A DNA stretch of 64,000 nt from Chondrus crispus. Lineage: Eukaryota > Rhodophyta > Florideophyceae > Gigartinales > Gigartinaceae. The notes under the pieces are model-generated. The model made no database searches, was not told the origin of the DNA, and was given only the letters and a program-made list of their open reading frames with translations. The position numbers and the translations under genes are program-made. Shown here one piece after another: positions 54,286-64,000 of the stretch (its first letter is position 1; each line of letters begins with the position of its first letter). The DNA is taken from the NCBI RefSeq assembly GCF_000350225.1, contig NW_005178504.1, forward strand, positions 238,205 through 302,204. Direction: 5' to 3'.

Positions 54286-55704
54286 ATGTCTGATGAGCGA
54301 GACCCTGTGACAAAGTTGCTCAAGCTCACGGGATCTTCAGACTTCATCCATTGGCGACGTCGTACTTATGCCTTTATCCGCAGGAACGACATCGAACTGT
54401 TAGGGTTTACTGCAGAACCCAATGAAACTTCCGTGGCCGTCCGCAAGAAATGGCTCGAGAAAATGATCAAGGCAAAGACAGCTATCATCCTCAGTCTGGG
54501 GACAGGCCCGCTAGCCCAAGTCAGCCATTTGGTCGACAACGATGAAAATACAGCTAAAGAACTTTGGGATGCTCTGTCGAGTCTTTACACGACCTCCAAC
54601 ACCCAAGTCGTTATCAATCTTCAAAGTGAGCTGGACCAACTCCGCTTCAGAGAAAATGAGAATTGGGAGAAGCACGTTGAAAAGTTCAATGAAATACTTG
54701 GAAAGCTGGCTTCCTACGACGCACCTGTTACAGCTCAAGAAAAAGCATCCAAGTTGATCAAGACTCTACCTGAATCTTTTGCTCCTTTGGCAATGTTTTC
54801 AGAGGCGAGTGAAATTTCATACGATAAGCTAATCGTTGTTGTTGCAGGTGAGCTTTCTCGTCGCACCAATATCAAAGCATCATCATCGCGTGCAACTGCT
54901 ACACCAAGAGCCGATCTTGCTCACATGGACTACAAGGGACCTATTGGGAAGAAGAAAGCAAAGAACAACAAGTGTTTCGTATGTGGTCGCACTGGCCATT
55001 ATGCGAAAGAGTGTTGGTTTCGTAAGGACAATGATAACGGTTTTCGCGGCCGAAGTACCTATAATAGCGTTGGACGTGGTCGTTTTAACCCTCGAAGAAG
55101 TTTTCGTGGGGGACGTGGACGAGGCTTTGGACGAGGCTTAGGGCGTGGCCATCTCTCTCCCCAATACCATTTGCAAGGGAACTGGGGTACTGAAAACCAA
55201 CAATTCCCGAACACCAATACCCCATATGATTCCTCGCAAGGCCGGTTTGAACCAAATGCCAACGTTGCTCAGAACACCCGCATTCATGACCCGCACCCAA
55301 GCAACCGACAAGAAGGCCAGCCACCGTTTGGATTCATGGCTCAACTTAAGTTCAAGAGCTCCATCGCTCAAATTGGAAATTTAAAGAGCCCACATGCCAT
55401 CATTGACAGTGGCGGGACACACAACTTTTTCCACAGCAAGAACTCTTTCACGAGTTACAAGAGCATGGATACCACTGACGTCTCCGCTGCTGCGGGAACG
55501 TCCATAATAGTTGGCCAGGGTATGGTGAAGCTACCGCTTCGCGGAGGAACGCTTGTGCCGGCTTATCACACCCCTGAGTTTACAACGAACATTCTCTCTG
55601 TCGGCCTACTCACCGAGAACTACAACGTCATATTCACCAGCAGCACCCGTGCGCAAAACGGTATAAGCACATGCTTCATCTTGGACAAGAAAAGCGAGAA
55701 GACC
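54286..55704 (+). CDS. gag: Copia-2 gag and protease region
   Basis: The frame opens with MSDERDPVTKLLKLTGSSDF, the usual start of Copia gag where a KL-x-G-x-N/S-[FY]-x-x-W segment begins the domain. It contains the UBN2-type gag helices (LWDALSSLYTTSN), the zinc knuckle near residue 233 and an RGRGFGRGLGRG tract. It is cut by the piggyBac-like element. Confidence 0.8.
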
Positions 55705-55723
55705 ATATCCCTAGCATCTCTAT

Positions 55724-55795
55724 GGATCAGTATACTGATCCTTCAGCAATTTTTGGGTTTTCCAGATTTTGGCCTATGGATCAGTATACTGATCC
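55724..55795. repeat. left pair of 18-bp palindromes
   Basis: GGATCAGTATACTGATCC at 55724-55741 and 55778-55795, each preceded by CTAT, 54 bp apart start to start. Candidate transposase binding sites. Confidence 0.9.
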
Positions 55796-55957
55796 GTAGA
55801 CCCGACTTGAGGAGTGTTTTGAGCACCCCATAAGGGTCCCTTACAGTCTACTTCATAGGTCAAAGCCGGTGTCGACCGAAAGAGCTCATTACCCCGAATC
55901 ATTCAAGTTTTCAAAAATCAAAAACCGCAAAGTGGAAGCAACAGGACGCCCACTTCC

Positions 55958-58900
55958 TTGCACAAGAGGCTTAGGACTACCATTTCAACCGTTCTTCCTA
56001 CATCACCGCAGCCCGAAGGCGACAACAGGGTTCGCAGCGAGAGGGCTCATGGCCGTGGGAGGGGCCGAGCCCGTGGAAGAGGTCGAGGGCGCGGAAGGGG
56101 AGGAGTTCGCGGGGCAGCGCAGAGCTCGCGTGGGAAGTCAGCGGCTGTGCAAGGATGGCGGATAAGTAGTCAAGGTGCGGCCCTGGGTGTCGTTCTCGAG
56201 GGCTTCTTCGCGGAGGAAGTGGTTGGGGAGCGGGCGAGGTTGTTTTGGACGTCTGCAATCGCGAAGATGAGGGAGGCAAGGCTTGTACGAGATTTGACGG
56301 CAAGCAGAGGAAGCTTTGTCACTTTATTTGTTGACGACGTACTAAACAAATGCATGGAATGGACAAATGAACACATTGTAATTCATGATCTCCCAGTTGA
56401 AAGATTTAAGCTATGGGACATGTACCGGTTTCTTTCCGTGGTGCTGCTGTCGCATACAACAGGGCTTAGTCTACAGCAGTCCATTGAAATCTTGAACTGT
56501 TTGGTTAAGACGCACCTTTCTTTGGCGAGAATACGTTTTATTGTTAACAACATCAAGGCATACTCTGTGATGGGCCGTGGTACCACTGGAGAGAGCTCTT
56601 GGAACTCCCAGAGGGACCAAACAGTGCAACTGAGTGGGTTTGAACAGGCCGCATTTCAACTGTCATGTAGAATGTTTTTTAACTCGCCTTACACAACCTT
56701 AACGCTCGACGATGACTTGCACGGGACAAGGACGAGCGATAATCAGGTCAAAACAATATCTAACCGCAAGGCTGAAAAAGAGGGACACTGCGCTGACGCT
56801 CTGGCTGATCCCTTCTCGCGGTTAACGCTATTTGTACGATTTCGCCGCCGGGGCCAATCGCAGACTTCTAGTGTGGATGAGCTGCTGTCGATGGTTCTTA
56901 AAGACCAGGGATCTCACAGTCACCATGGGGTAATTGTGACAGCCGACAGAGGCTATGGAAAGTTGTCGCTGCTTCGTAGTTTGCTCGCGCATGAAATTGG
57001 ATCCCTCTTCGTAATGCCGGAGCACCTCCTGCACTGTCACCCTTTTGTCGGTAAGTCTTTCCTGCAGATTGGGCGTTTTGATAGGGAGGAGGACGAGGGG
57101 GGCGACATTGGGGGGGATGATGTGGACGGTGATGGCGGGGAGTTAGACGTTGATGAAGATGTAACAGTAGATGGAGTACAGCAAAACGTTACCCCAATTG
57201 CAACGGGCAACTTCACATCTGACCGGCCGAGGAGCTTTATAATTGACGACTCTGTAGACCAGGCCCCTGCGGCGTTCTGGGCCACTAAGCTTCTCAAGGC
57301 CACAGGACCAGACGCACCGCCCAGGCAGAGGGTTTCAGCTGTGGCTATTAGAGAAAGAGGCAACTAAGTTTAGCAAAGTTCTGCGCTTTGCTCACAACCT
57401 GCCTTCATCTATGGCTAAGTCAATAGCCACATGGGTTGCGTCACGACGGCCGGAGGCCTGCGGGTCGCTCCTTTTCGGAGCGTGGGCCGACAGAATCTCA
57501 CCACGGATATGGCCTCTTGAGAATGACTCCTCAACCAAGAGCGCTGTTGCAAGGGAGGTCATGAAGCATTGCCAGATTCTAACGATCGGACAACGTTGCG
57601 CGGATTGGTTCGTCATGAGGCAGTTTAGAGTGACAGGAACGCTTGCTGGTCGATTTATAATGTCAGACAGTGCCGTGCGGCAGCTTCTTGGGCTCGCCGT
57701 TTGTACTACAGAAGCCCCGCGACCCCAACAGTTGCTCCGCCAATGCACCGAATCGTGTTTTAGTGGATCGCGATCGACTGAGGCGATGATGCGGGGAACT
57801 GCAAACGAGAAGGCTGCTTTCTTAGCGCTGGAGGCAAAGCCTTTTGTAAAGGGTTTATTCGAACTTGGAATGGTAGCGCGTAAGGAGGAGTCATGGCTTG
57901 CGTGCTTTGCGGACGGAGTCGCAATAATTGACCACACAGTGCTGGGACTGGATGGATTAACGGAGAGCAACGGATTAGGGGGCATCTTGGCCAGTGTTGA
58001 AATCAAGTCAAGTGTTGCCTCCAGCTCGCTGGACCGGGCGATGGGGATTGCATCAGCAGATCCCATTACGTGCGAGGTTGGCGACGCAACCTTTCGTCAG
58101 TACATACCTGAGATTCACATGGGCCAAGTTATACAACAAATACTGGTGCTACGTGTTTGTCTTGCAGTGTATGTATCAGCGTCTGAGACTGATCTTTTAT
58201 ACGTAGTCATCGTGCGGGCGCCGGAGCACGCGTTAAGTGCGTTGGAGATGGCCCTTGCACCAAAGGCAAGAGCTCTGGCCAGCTGGGCTCATGGACCTTC
58301 TGATGGCGATCTGGTCCCTCCAAATTTTACGGATGCTCAGACAAAACGTCTATTAGAGGACAAACTTTCATTCTGGAAGGTCATAAACGAAGATATAAAA
58401 GAGAGAGGGCCGATGCCTCCTATCAAGGTTTTCAAGCACGGAATACAAAGTCTGTATTCCAAGACTAAGGGGGGTGTCGATGGAACGGCCCAAGCGCGCG
58501 CCATTATGCGCTCCTCGACATCATCTCTCCGCTGGGAACAGAAGCTGGTTATTCAAACGCTTAAAACCCTATCTGTGAATGCATTTACGTCATACCGACT
58601 GCAGTGCAAGGCTCATCTTCTGGAGTCGCGAGACGTTTATGGTAGCATGAAGAGATTTAGAGACTCCTTCAACTCTGTCCAGTCTCTTGCTGACTTTATC
58701 TACGATGTATCAGGTGAGCTTCTTCAACGTGCTGATAGATTGCAGGTCGCGTCAGCAGTTACAGATGTGATGAACTCACCTACAGGGAGCATTACCAAAG
58801 CTGATGTGTCACGTCTCAGCTCACTAGCTAAGTCAAGAAAGAGGCGACTGTTGATTTTCTTTAATGGGCAAGACGGTATCAAGCTTAGGATGGGATCTAT

Positions 58901-59282
58901 GCACAAACAGAAACAGGTTCGCGAACATTTTTATTGTTCACTTTGTGGCATTAACAACACATCTCAGGCTTCAGATGTGACCGAAGCGGCAAGCTCTCAG
59001 GCAACACCCTCTTTTCGTGGACACCGTTCTTCATTTAAGTGTAACCTTTGCCACGTACACTTATGTGTTCGCATCTACCCTGGATTACAGAAAAGCTGCT
59101 GGGAACTTTGGCATTCTCAAGCTAGTTTAGAAGCACGCGAAACGCCCGCCCCTAAATCCCCTAAAACTCATCCAGGTTTCACTCGGGGCGCCCCTGACAG
59201 TCAAACCGATGAGGACCCTATTGTGACACCAGTGGTGAGGCCTCGAAAGCGCGCGCGAAGAGCTTCGATTCGAAACGCATGA
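55958..59282 (+). CDS. DDE transposase fused to YqaJ-like nuclease
   Basis: Two long frames (55958-57367; 57411-59282 extended upstream) overlap in different frames. A GT-AG intron at 57254-57338 (85 nt, GTAGAC to TTTCAG, phase 0) would join them into about 1079 residues. Order: RG-rich N-terminus; a DDE-like region (RFKLWDMYRFLSVVLL, LTLDDDLHGTRTSDNQVK, VIVTADRGYGKLSLLRSLLA) laid out like piggyBac/IS4; an acidic linker; a YqaJ-like nuclease region (FRVTGTLAGRF, RGTANEKAAFLALE, ACFADGV, ASVEIKSS, then HMGQVIQQILVLRV) with the E, D and E-x-K of PD-(D/E)XK enzymes; a cysteine-rich end (CSLCGI, CNLCHVHLCV, CWELWH) like the C-terminal domain of piggyBac transposases; and a basic tail. The third catalytic acid of the transposase is not identified. 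An ordinary frameshift instead of the intron is the alternative. Confidence 0.68.
57254..57338 (+). other. probable 85-nt intron in the transposase gene
   Basis: Begins GTAGAC and ends TTTCAG. It starts on a codon boundary, and the next exon opens at once in the frame of the downstream ORF (LWLLEKEATKFSKVLRFAHN). CACTAAG inside could be the branch site. An RNA read crossing it would settle the point. Confidence 0.5.
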
Positions 59283-59625
59283 GCTTTGTTATTGCCGTTG
59301 TTCTATTCCCATCGTGGTCTGCACATGTCTTACACTTTGTCTGAGGTCGCAAGTCTTAAACCTATGTCTATTAAGGACCTATGTAAACCTCCCTGATAAA
59401 TGAAGTGTTCTACCACTTTAAACAGTGCTGGCTGACTGTACTTCATGTAGTACACTATCCCACCTTGTGTCCGTCGCAGATTACGTGACGTGCTTGTGGT
59501 TTAAGACCTGTTTCATAGGTCGTTGGCAATGCATTGCCAAGAGCCTCAGGGTCGAACGCGGACCAAGCGCAGCACTATAAAGCAGCCATACAGTGCACTT
59601 CTTTGCGCAAAAACCACCTTGCTAT

Positions 59626-59848
59626 GGATCAGTATACTGATCCTTAGCCGAAAAGGGGGTATTTTTGGCTCCTGGAACAGTCCCGTTCGGGCTGCCTATA
59701 GCCCTGGACCATCTGCTCTGTTTTTCTCAAACTCTTTTGCAGATGTTTATACTGCTCGCGAACTACAACATAGTTCAAGGGTATTTCGTGCAAGGAATTA
59801 TTGACGAACTAGTGCGCATTTTAAATTTATGGATCAGTATACTGATCC
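59626..59848. repeat. right pair of 18-bp palindromes
   Basis: The same palindrome at 59626-59643 and 59831-59848, 205 bp apart start to start, wider than the left pair. Confidence 0.9.
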
Positions 59849-59870
59849 TTAAATTGAATGCTAGGGATAT

Positions 59871-62683
59871 ATGAAACCGAAATCGAAGATGGCCTGTATA
59901 TGATGAAGCTACCAACATTCTCGGCCTCATCGGCAATCAGGTCTCTCCCCCGCCTACACTATGCCGAGTATGAATCCCTTTGCGCCAACTGCTATTCCGT
60001 CGGACCTTACTCTGCTGCAAAAACCGAAAATGAGATGGCAATGTATTGGCACTATCGAACAGGGCATCCCAATCCGAAGCGATACAAAAGATTGGCAGAG
60101 ATATTTGAAGATGTGCCACCTTTTTCCAACAGCATCCTGAACAATCTCTTCTGTGTCGCTTGTGCCACTGGTAAAACAAAGAGAAGTCCCGTAACGCCAA
60201 GTCTCTACATTACCAGGCGCCCACTGGAACTCATACATCTGGACATAACCGGACCCATGTCGACAATCTCAACCGGTGGAAGTCGCTACGTACTAGCAAT
60301 CATGGACGATTATTGCGCAAAGTCAGACATATTCTTTCTGAAAGCAAAGTCTGAGCTGCTCGTCAACCTTCAACGTTACAAAGCATGAGCAGAAAATGTT
60401 ACAGGTTTCAGACTTCTGAATATCAGGTTGGATCGAGCGGGAGAAAATTCCAGTGATGAACTGCAGCGCTTCTGTTACAGCAACGGTATCCGCCTCGATT
60501 ATTCTCCCGCTTATGCCCATCAAAGTAATGGAATTGCCGAGCGCCTCATACAAGAGCTTGGTGCTCGATGCCGCGTACTACTGTTTGCAAGCAAGATGGA
60601 CAAAAATTTGTGGGGAGAGGCAATGCATCACGCAAACTGGTTACGCAATCGACTACCTTCAGATCGCTTAAACGGCGACATCCCCATACACGCATGGGAC
60701 CCCAATTCACGTGTTAATTTCGCCACCATCCCAGTGTTTGGAGAACCCGGCTTCGCTTTCGTGTATCGCTCAGATACTGCGGCAGATAAAAAGCTTACCC
60801 CCAGAAGTGTACACGGATATTTCGCCGGACTTCAGAGCGAGACAAGTGTGTTCTGCATATATGTTCCTTCTACAAAACAAATCATCTTCACGCGGAAGCA
60901 GGACTTCCGCCCCTGCAAAGAGGAAGAACTAACCGGAGTCACAGCACTCCTCGACGGAATTTCTAGACAAGCTGAACTAGAATCTCGCAGCAACGTCGAC
61001 AGTCAGGCCGAGGAAATCCTCAGCAAAGCCTTTTCTGTATTTCGGTATTCACTTTCGCAGTCTTATGCCTCACAGAGGAGAGGCAAGAAATGCGACGCTG
61101 GAATACCTCGCTCCTTCGAGGAAGCTGTTCAACAGGAGCCATGGCGTGACGCCATCGATCGCGAATATCGCGCCCTAGTTCGCCGTAACACGTGGACTTA
61201 TGTCACACAGAACCAAAGCATGCAGCCCTTACCGTTCACATGGGGTTTCCGTCTTAAACCGCTGGACAACAATGGGTCTAATTACCTTCACAAAGCACGA
61301 TGTTGTGTGCGCGGCGACTTACAATCGCCACATTTCGACTACGACCCAGAGGCGACGTACGCCCCAGTCGCTTCACATGACGCTATACGTCTCCTGTTCG
61401 CTGTATCTTCAGCTGAGAACCTCCATGTCGAAGGAGGGAATGTTAGCAACGCCTATTTATATGGCGATGTCGACACGGAGGTACTCATGCATCAACCTAC
61501 GGATTCAAGCTGTGTGAAAGAAAAGCCTGGTTCGGTTTGTCTACTAAAGAAGGCAATGTATGGCCTTAAACAAGCCGGAAATTTATGGGGCTCGCTGCTT
61601 TCGAGTACTCTCACGAACTGGGGATTCACCCAGTCCGTCATTGATCACCGAGTTTTCTTTAAACGTGAAGGGACTCAATTCATCATCATCGTGGTAGTAG
61701 TGGATGACATGAAGTTTATTTCCAATTCTACAATCCTCCTTCAGCGCCTCAAGACAAAACTAGCGGCTGCCTTTGACGTCAAGCTCTTTGGCGAGCTCAA
61801 AAACTTCATCGGGTGGGAAGTACGCCAGTCGCAAGCTGGTATCCGCCTAACACAGCAGAGGTATACAGTAGACTTGCTCACGAAGTACGGTCTGTTGAGG
61901 TCGAACGCCACTTTTGCACCCCTACTTACAGACGCTGATCTCAGTGCTGCGAGAGATGGAGATGCGTTGCTGAGCAAGGAAGATCATGGAAGTTATCGCT
62001 GCATTGTGGGTGAGTTGCTCTACCTTGCAACTTGCACAAGACCCGACCTTTCCTTTCCCGTCGCTGCCCTCGCTCGACAAGTACACAAACCAGCTGTCCG
62101 CCATGCACAATTGCTGAAGAGAGTGCTGAGGTACATCTCCGGCACAAGAACACTGGGCATCTTCTATCCTAGGGATGTAGCAACACCCACCGTTCAAGCA
62201 TTTGTGGACGCAGACTGGGCTGGATGTGCTGGAACAAGGCTGTCGACAACAGGATTCGTACTGCTATTTGGCAACTCGCCCATATTATGGAAGAGCATAC
62301 GGCAGACCATGATAGCCCTCTCTTCAGCGGAAGCAGAATACGTCGCATTATCTCACTGCGCTAAGGAAATAATATGGATGAGACGATTAATGTGTGAAGT
62401 GAAGTATTCGCAAAGCTTCGATGAATCAATGCAAATCAACGCAGTCCTCGTAAGCGTTGACAACTCTGCTGCAATAGCTTTGGCCAAGCGTGATCAAGTC
62501 TCTGCGCGAAATAAGCACATCCAGATAAAGATTCGCCACGTGCGGCAACTTCTCAAGCTTGGTATCGTGCATATTGTTCAGGTTCGATCAGAAGGACAGC
62601 ACGCAGACATTTTAACAAAGCCTGTTGACAAGAGAACCCTTTACCGGCACCTAAAAGCTCTACAAATTGTGACTCTGAACTAA
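59871..62683 (+). mobile_element. pol: Copia-2 integrase, RT and RNase H
   Basis: Pre-integrase zinc region (HYRTGHPN then FCVACATGKTKRSP), integrase core start (LIHLDITGPMSTISTGGSRY), glutamate end (HQSNGIAERLIQELGARCRV), RT with the VDD site (IIVVVVDDMKF) and RNase H (FVDADWAGCAGTRLSTTGFV). A fossil with about one or two breaks. Confidence 0.82.
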
Positions 62684-63349
62684 AACAAGATTGATGCACT
62701 TCCGAAAGAAGTCAAAGATTGAGAATCTGCGGCGTTGGTTCTAGAAGAAATAATGAACAAAGGTTCAGACGCATAGGACTCATGTGGAGCAGCGTCGTTC
62801 GTGGACAATAGTTTGTGTGCACTAAAAGAAATGAAAACATAACGAAGAGCAGCAAAAGGAACCGGAAGACCTCTTATACCGCGCCCCTAAAGAAGACGCG
62901 CGTTAGATGGGTCACCAGGGCGGGGAATTAACACAAAGTGCGACAACCCTCTTCCTTAGTAACACACAAGGTGCTTTCAGGCCCTCAATTCGAGATGGTC
63001 CTAGCGGCTTACACCTCTCATCCCGGTCAGCTCCGGTTCCAATGGGAACGAGGATTTGGAACGTATTTAGACCAGACATTTTCGAGCGCCACGTGTATGG
63101 AATTCTAATCCATGCGTCCTACGCTGCCAGTTTAATTGAGGCGGCACCTGTTCGTGTGAAGGGCCCACATAACCCCTCCGAGTCGTTTTATCGCCGCATG
63201 GCCCGTCGTCATATCGTCCACGTACTAGGGGCCTTGAACCCTGAGGTCCGCACCCGAGGCATTCTTGGGACCATTCTCCGCTCGGACCATTTGAACCAGA
63301 GGCCCTTTTGTCTAGACCTGAACGCGTACACCACACATTAATTCAGGCT
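62684..63349. other. no gene assigned
   Basis: The start is the Copia-2 3' untranslated part. The 145-codon plus frame at 62907-63341 has no recognisable domain; it may belong upstream of the LINE fragment but is in a different frame. Confidence 0.3.
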
Positions 63350-64000
63350 ATGCAGGGTGCCACTTCTCGACTCTACTGGGAACAGACCGCGTGGGACCTT
63401 GACCCTCTCCCTCGCAACCACAGTGCCGCCTCTGTCCGCCGACGTGCCCGGTACAATTCCCTCCGTGCTCCGGGCGCCGCGTCGTTTCTATGCAGCCACC
63501 CCTCACTCACTTCTCGAGTCCCTTCTGCGGTGTGGTCCTGTATGCTACGCCGGCATCTGGATACACCCGTCTACTGTGACTCTATTCGGCCTCTCATATG
63601 TTCGCATTGCTGTAAGCCAATGGACGCTCGCGGTGATCATGCTGCAATATGCCGTCATGGCTTCGGCGTCGTTCACCGTCATAACACTGTACGCAACCTA
63701 CTCGCCCGTCACGCGTTCCGCGCCGCCGGTCTCTGCTGCGACCTTGAGGTCCCTTCTCTCTTGCCGAATACCGCGAACCGCCCCGCCGATATTCTCGTCC
63801 AGCCCGCCCCGCCTCCTTCGGGCGCTCTCCCGGACCGCCTCACTGCGTACGACGTAACCGTTCGTTCCCCCTACTGTCGCTCTACATTGTCTCTCGCTGC
63901 GAAAGGCCTCGCGGGTGCAGCGGAAGCTGCTGATTTGGACAAGCTTCGCGTCCATTCCCGTACAGTGCGTGACGCATTTCACCTCCAGCCTGACTCCCCA
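63350..64000 (+). CDS. LINE (non-LTR) polyprotein, C-terminal part, runs off the window
   Basis: A frame open from 63350 to the window end. It contains CSHCCKPMDARGDHAAICRH, RHNTVRNLLARHAFRAAGL, RPADILVQP and DVTVRSPYC. This order (C-x2-C, D, GDHA-x-x-C, RHN, RPADI, D-V-T-V) is the conserved region that follows the reverse transcriptase in many LINE polyproteins. The reverse transcriptase itself is not upstream, so the copy is 5'-truncated, as LINE insertions often are. The 3' end is outside the window. Confidence 0.6.
   Translation, partial: MQGATSRLYWEQTAWDLDPLPRNHSAASVRRRARYNSLRAPGAASFLCSHPSLTSRVPSAVWSCMLRRHLDTPVYCDSIRPLICSHCCKPMDARGDHAAICRHGFGVVHRHNTVRNLLARHAFRAAGLCCDLEVPSLLPNTANRPADILVQPAPPPSGALPDRLTAYDVTVRSPYCRSTLSLAAKGLAGAAEAADLDKLRVHSRTVRDAFHLQPDSP

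Larger units (their letters stand above)
55709..59866 (+). mobile_element. piggyBac-like DNA transposon with nuclease fusion
   Basis: 4158 bp inserted in Copia-2. The ends are inverted CCCTAGCAT (55709-55717 and 59858-59866), starting CCCTAG like piggyBac. They are flanked by ATAT on both sides (55705-55708, 59867-59870) rather than the usual TTAA. Two copies of the perfect palindrome GGATCAGTATACTGATCC lie near each end. One plus-strand gene, probably with one intron, fills the centre. The insertion is younger than Copia-2. The coding part looks whole if the intron is real. Confidence 0.78.
54240..62700 (+). mobile_element. Copia-2 element interrupted by a piggyBac-like insertion
   Basis: A Copia family unlike A and B. 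gag runs from 54286 (about 470 codons before the insertion) with a zinc knuckle CFVCGRTGHYAKEC, an RG-rich stretch and the protease region (AIIDSGGTHNFF). After the insertion (55709-59866) the pre-integrase zinc region, integrase, RT and RNase H follow to 62683, with a final ADILTKPV. About one or two breaks besides the insertion. No LTR pair is recognised at the ends. Confidence 0.8.

Noticed and set aside
1-64000. CRISPR arrays, operons, ribosome binding sites or rRNA genes.
   Set aside because: None seen; the content is eukaryotic and mobile.

Overview
This is eukaryotic nuclear DNA, almost entirely built of transposable elements nested in one another. The few host genes present are fragments. 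Red-algal features are LTR elements of the Ty1/Copia and Ty3/Gypsy classes packed between gene debris, short rare introns (123 nt at 8654-8776) and a GC-rich background. A florideophyte red alga such as Chondrus crispus is my best guess. That is inference from style, not a match I could run.

Region by region: 1-6.8 kb is a degenerate DNA transposon with a Tnp2-like transposase on the minus strand and a divergent, unrecognised companion gene on the plus strand. 6.8-11.3 kb holds host gene debris: a piece of a VMS1/ANKZF1-type gene with a clean intron, and directly behind it a broken MGAT1 (GnT-I) gene. A 53-bp repeat lies on both sides of this block. 11.6-26.4 kb is one large, young-looking Gypsy chromovirus on the minus strand (660- and 659-bp LTRs, primer site, gag, pol with chromodomain). 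About 6 kb of extra sequence sits between pol and the 3' LTR and carries an 890-codon frame running antisense to gag and pol. 26.4-46.1 kb is a scrambled nest of Copia pieces and two LTR families (A about 1.26 kb, B about 0.94 kb) in both orientations, with a 377-bp TRIM-like element. 46.1-50.2 kb is a complete-looking hAT transposon holding a captured host gene fragment. 50.2-53.3 kb is the 5' part of a second Gypsy element. 54.2-62.7 kb is a different Copia element, split by a 4.16-kb piggyBac-like transposon at 55709-59866. 63.35 kb to the end is a LINE 3' coding fragment running off the window.

The most unusual system is the piggyBac-like element. It has CCCTAG termini as in piggyBac but an ATAT target duplication instead of TTAA. 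It carries pairs of an 18-bp perfect palindrome near both ends. Its apparently spliced gene joins a DDE-type transposase to a YqaJ-like PD-(D/E)XK nuclease and a C-terminal cysteine-rich domain. Next are the antisense-ORF module of the Gypsy element, which is bracketed by two copies of the pol end and polypurine tract, and the TRIM, whose LTR and body together hold the A box, T arm and 3' acceptor strand of a tRNA.

The genes form no common pathway. The window is a record of successive insertions and rearrangements. LTRs of four families nevertheless share CACGTG palindromes, and both Copia LTR families share a TTMGTAAGG motif, which points to common host control.
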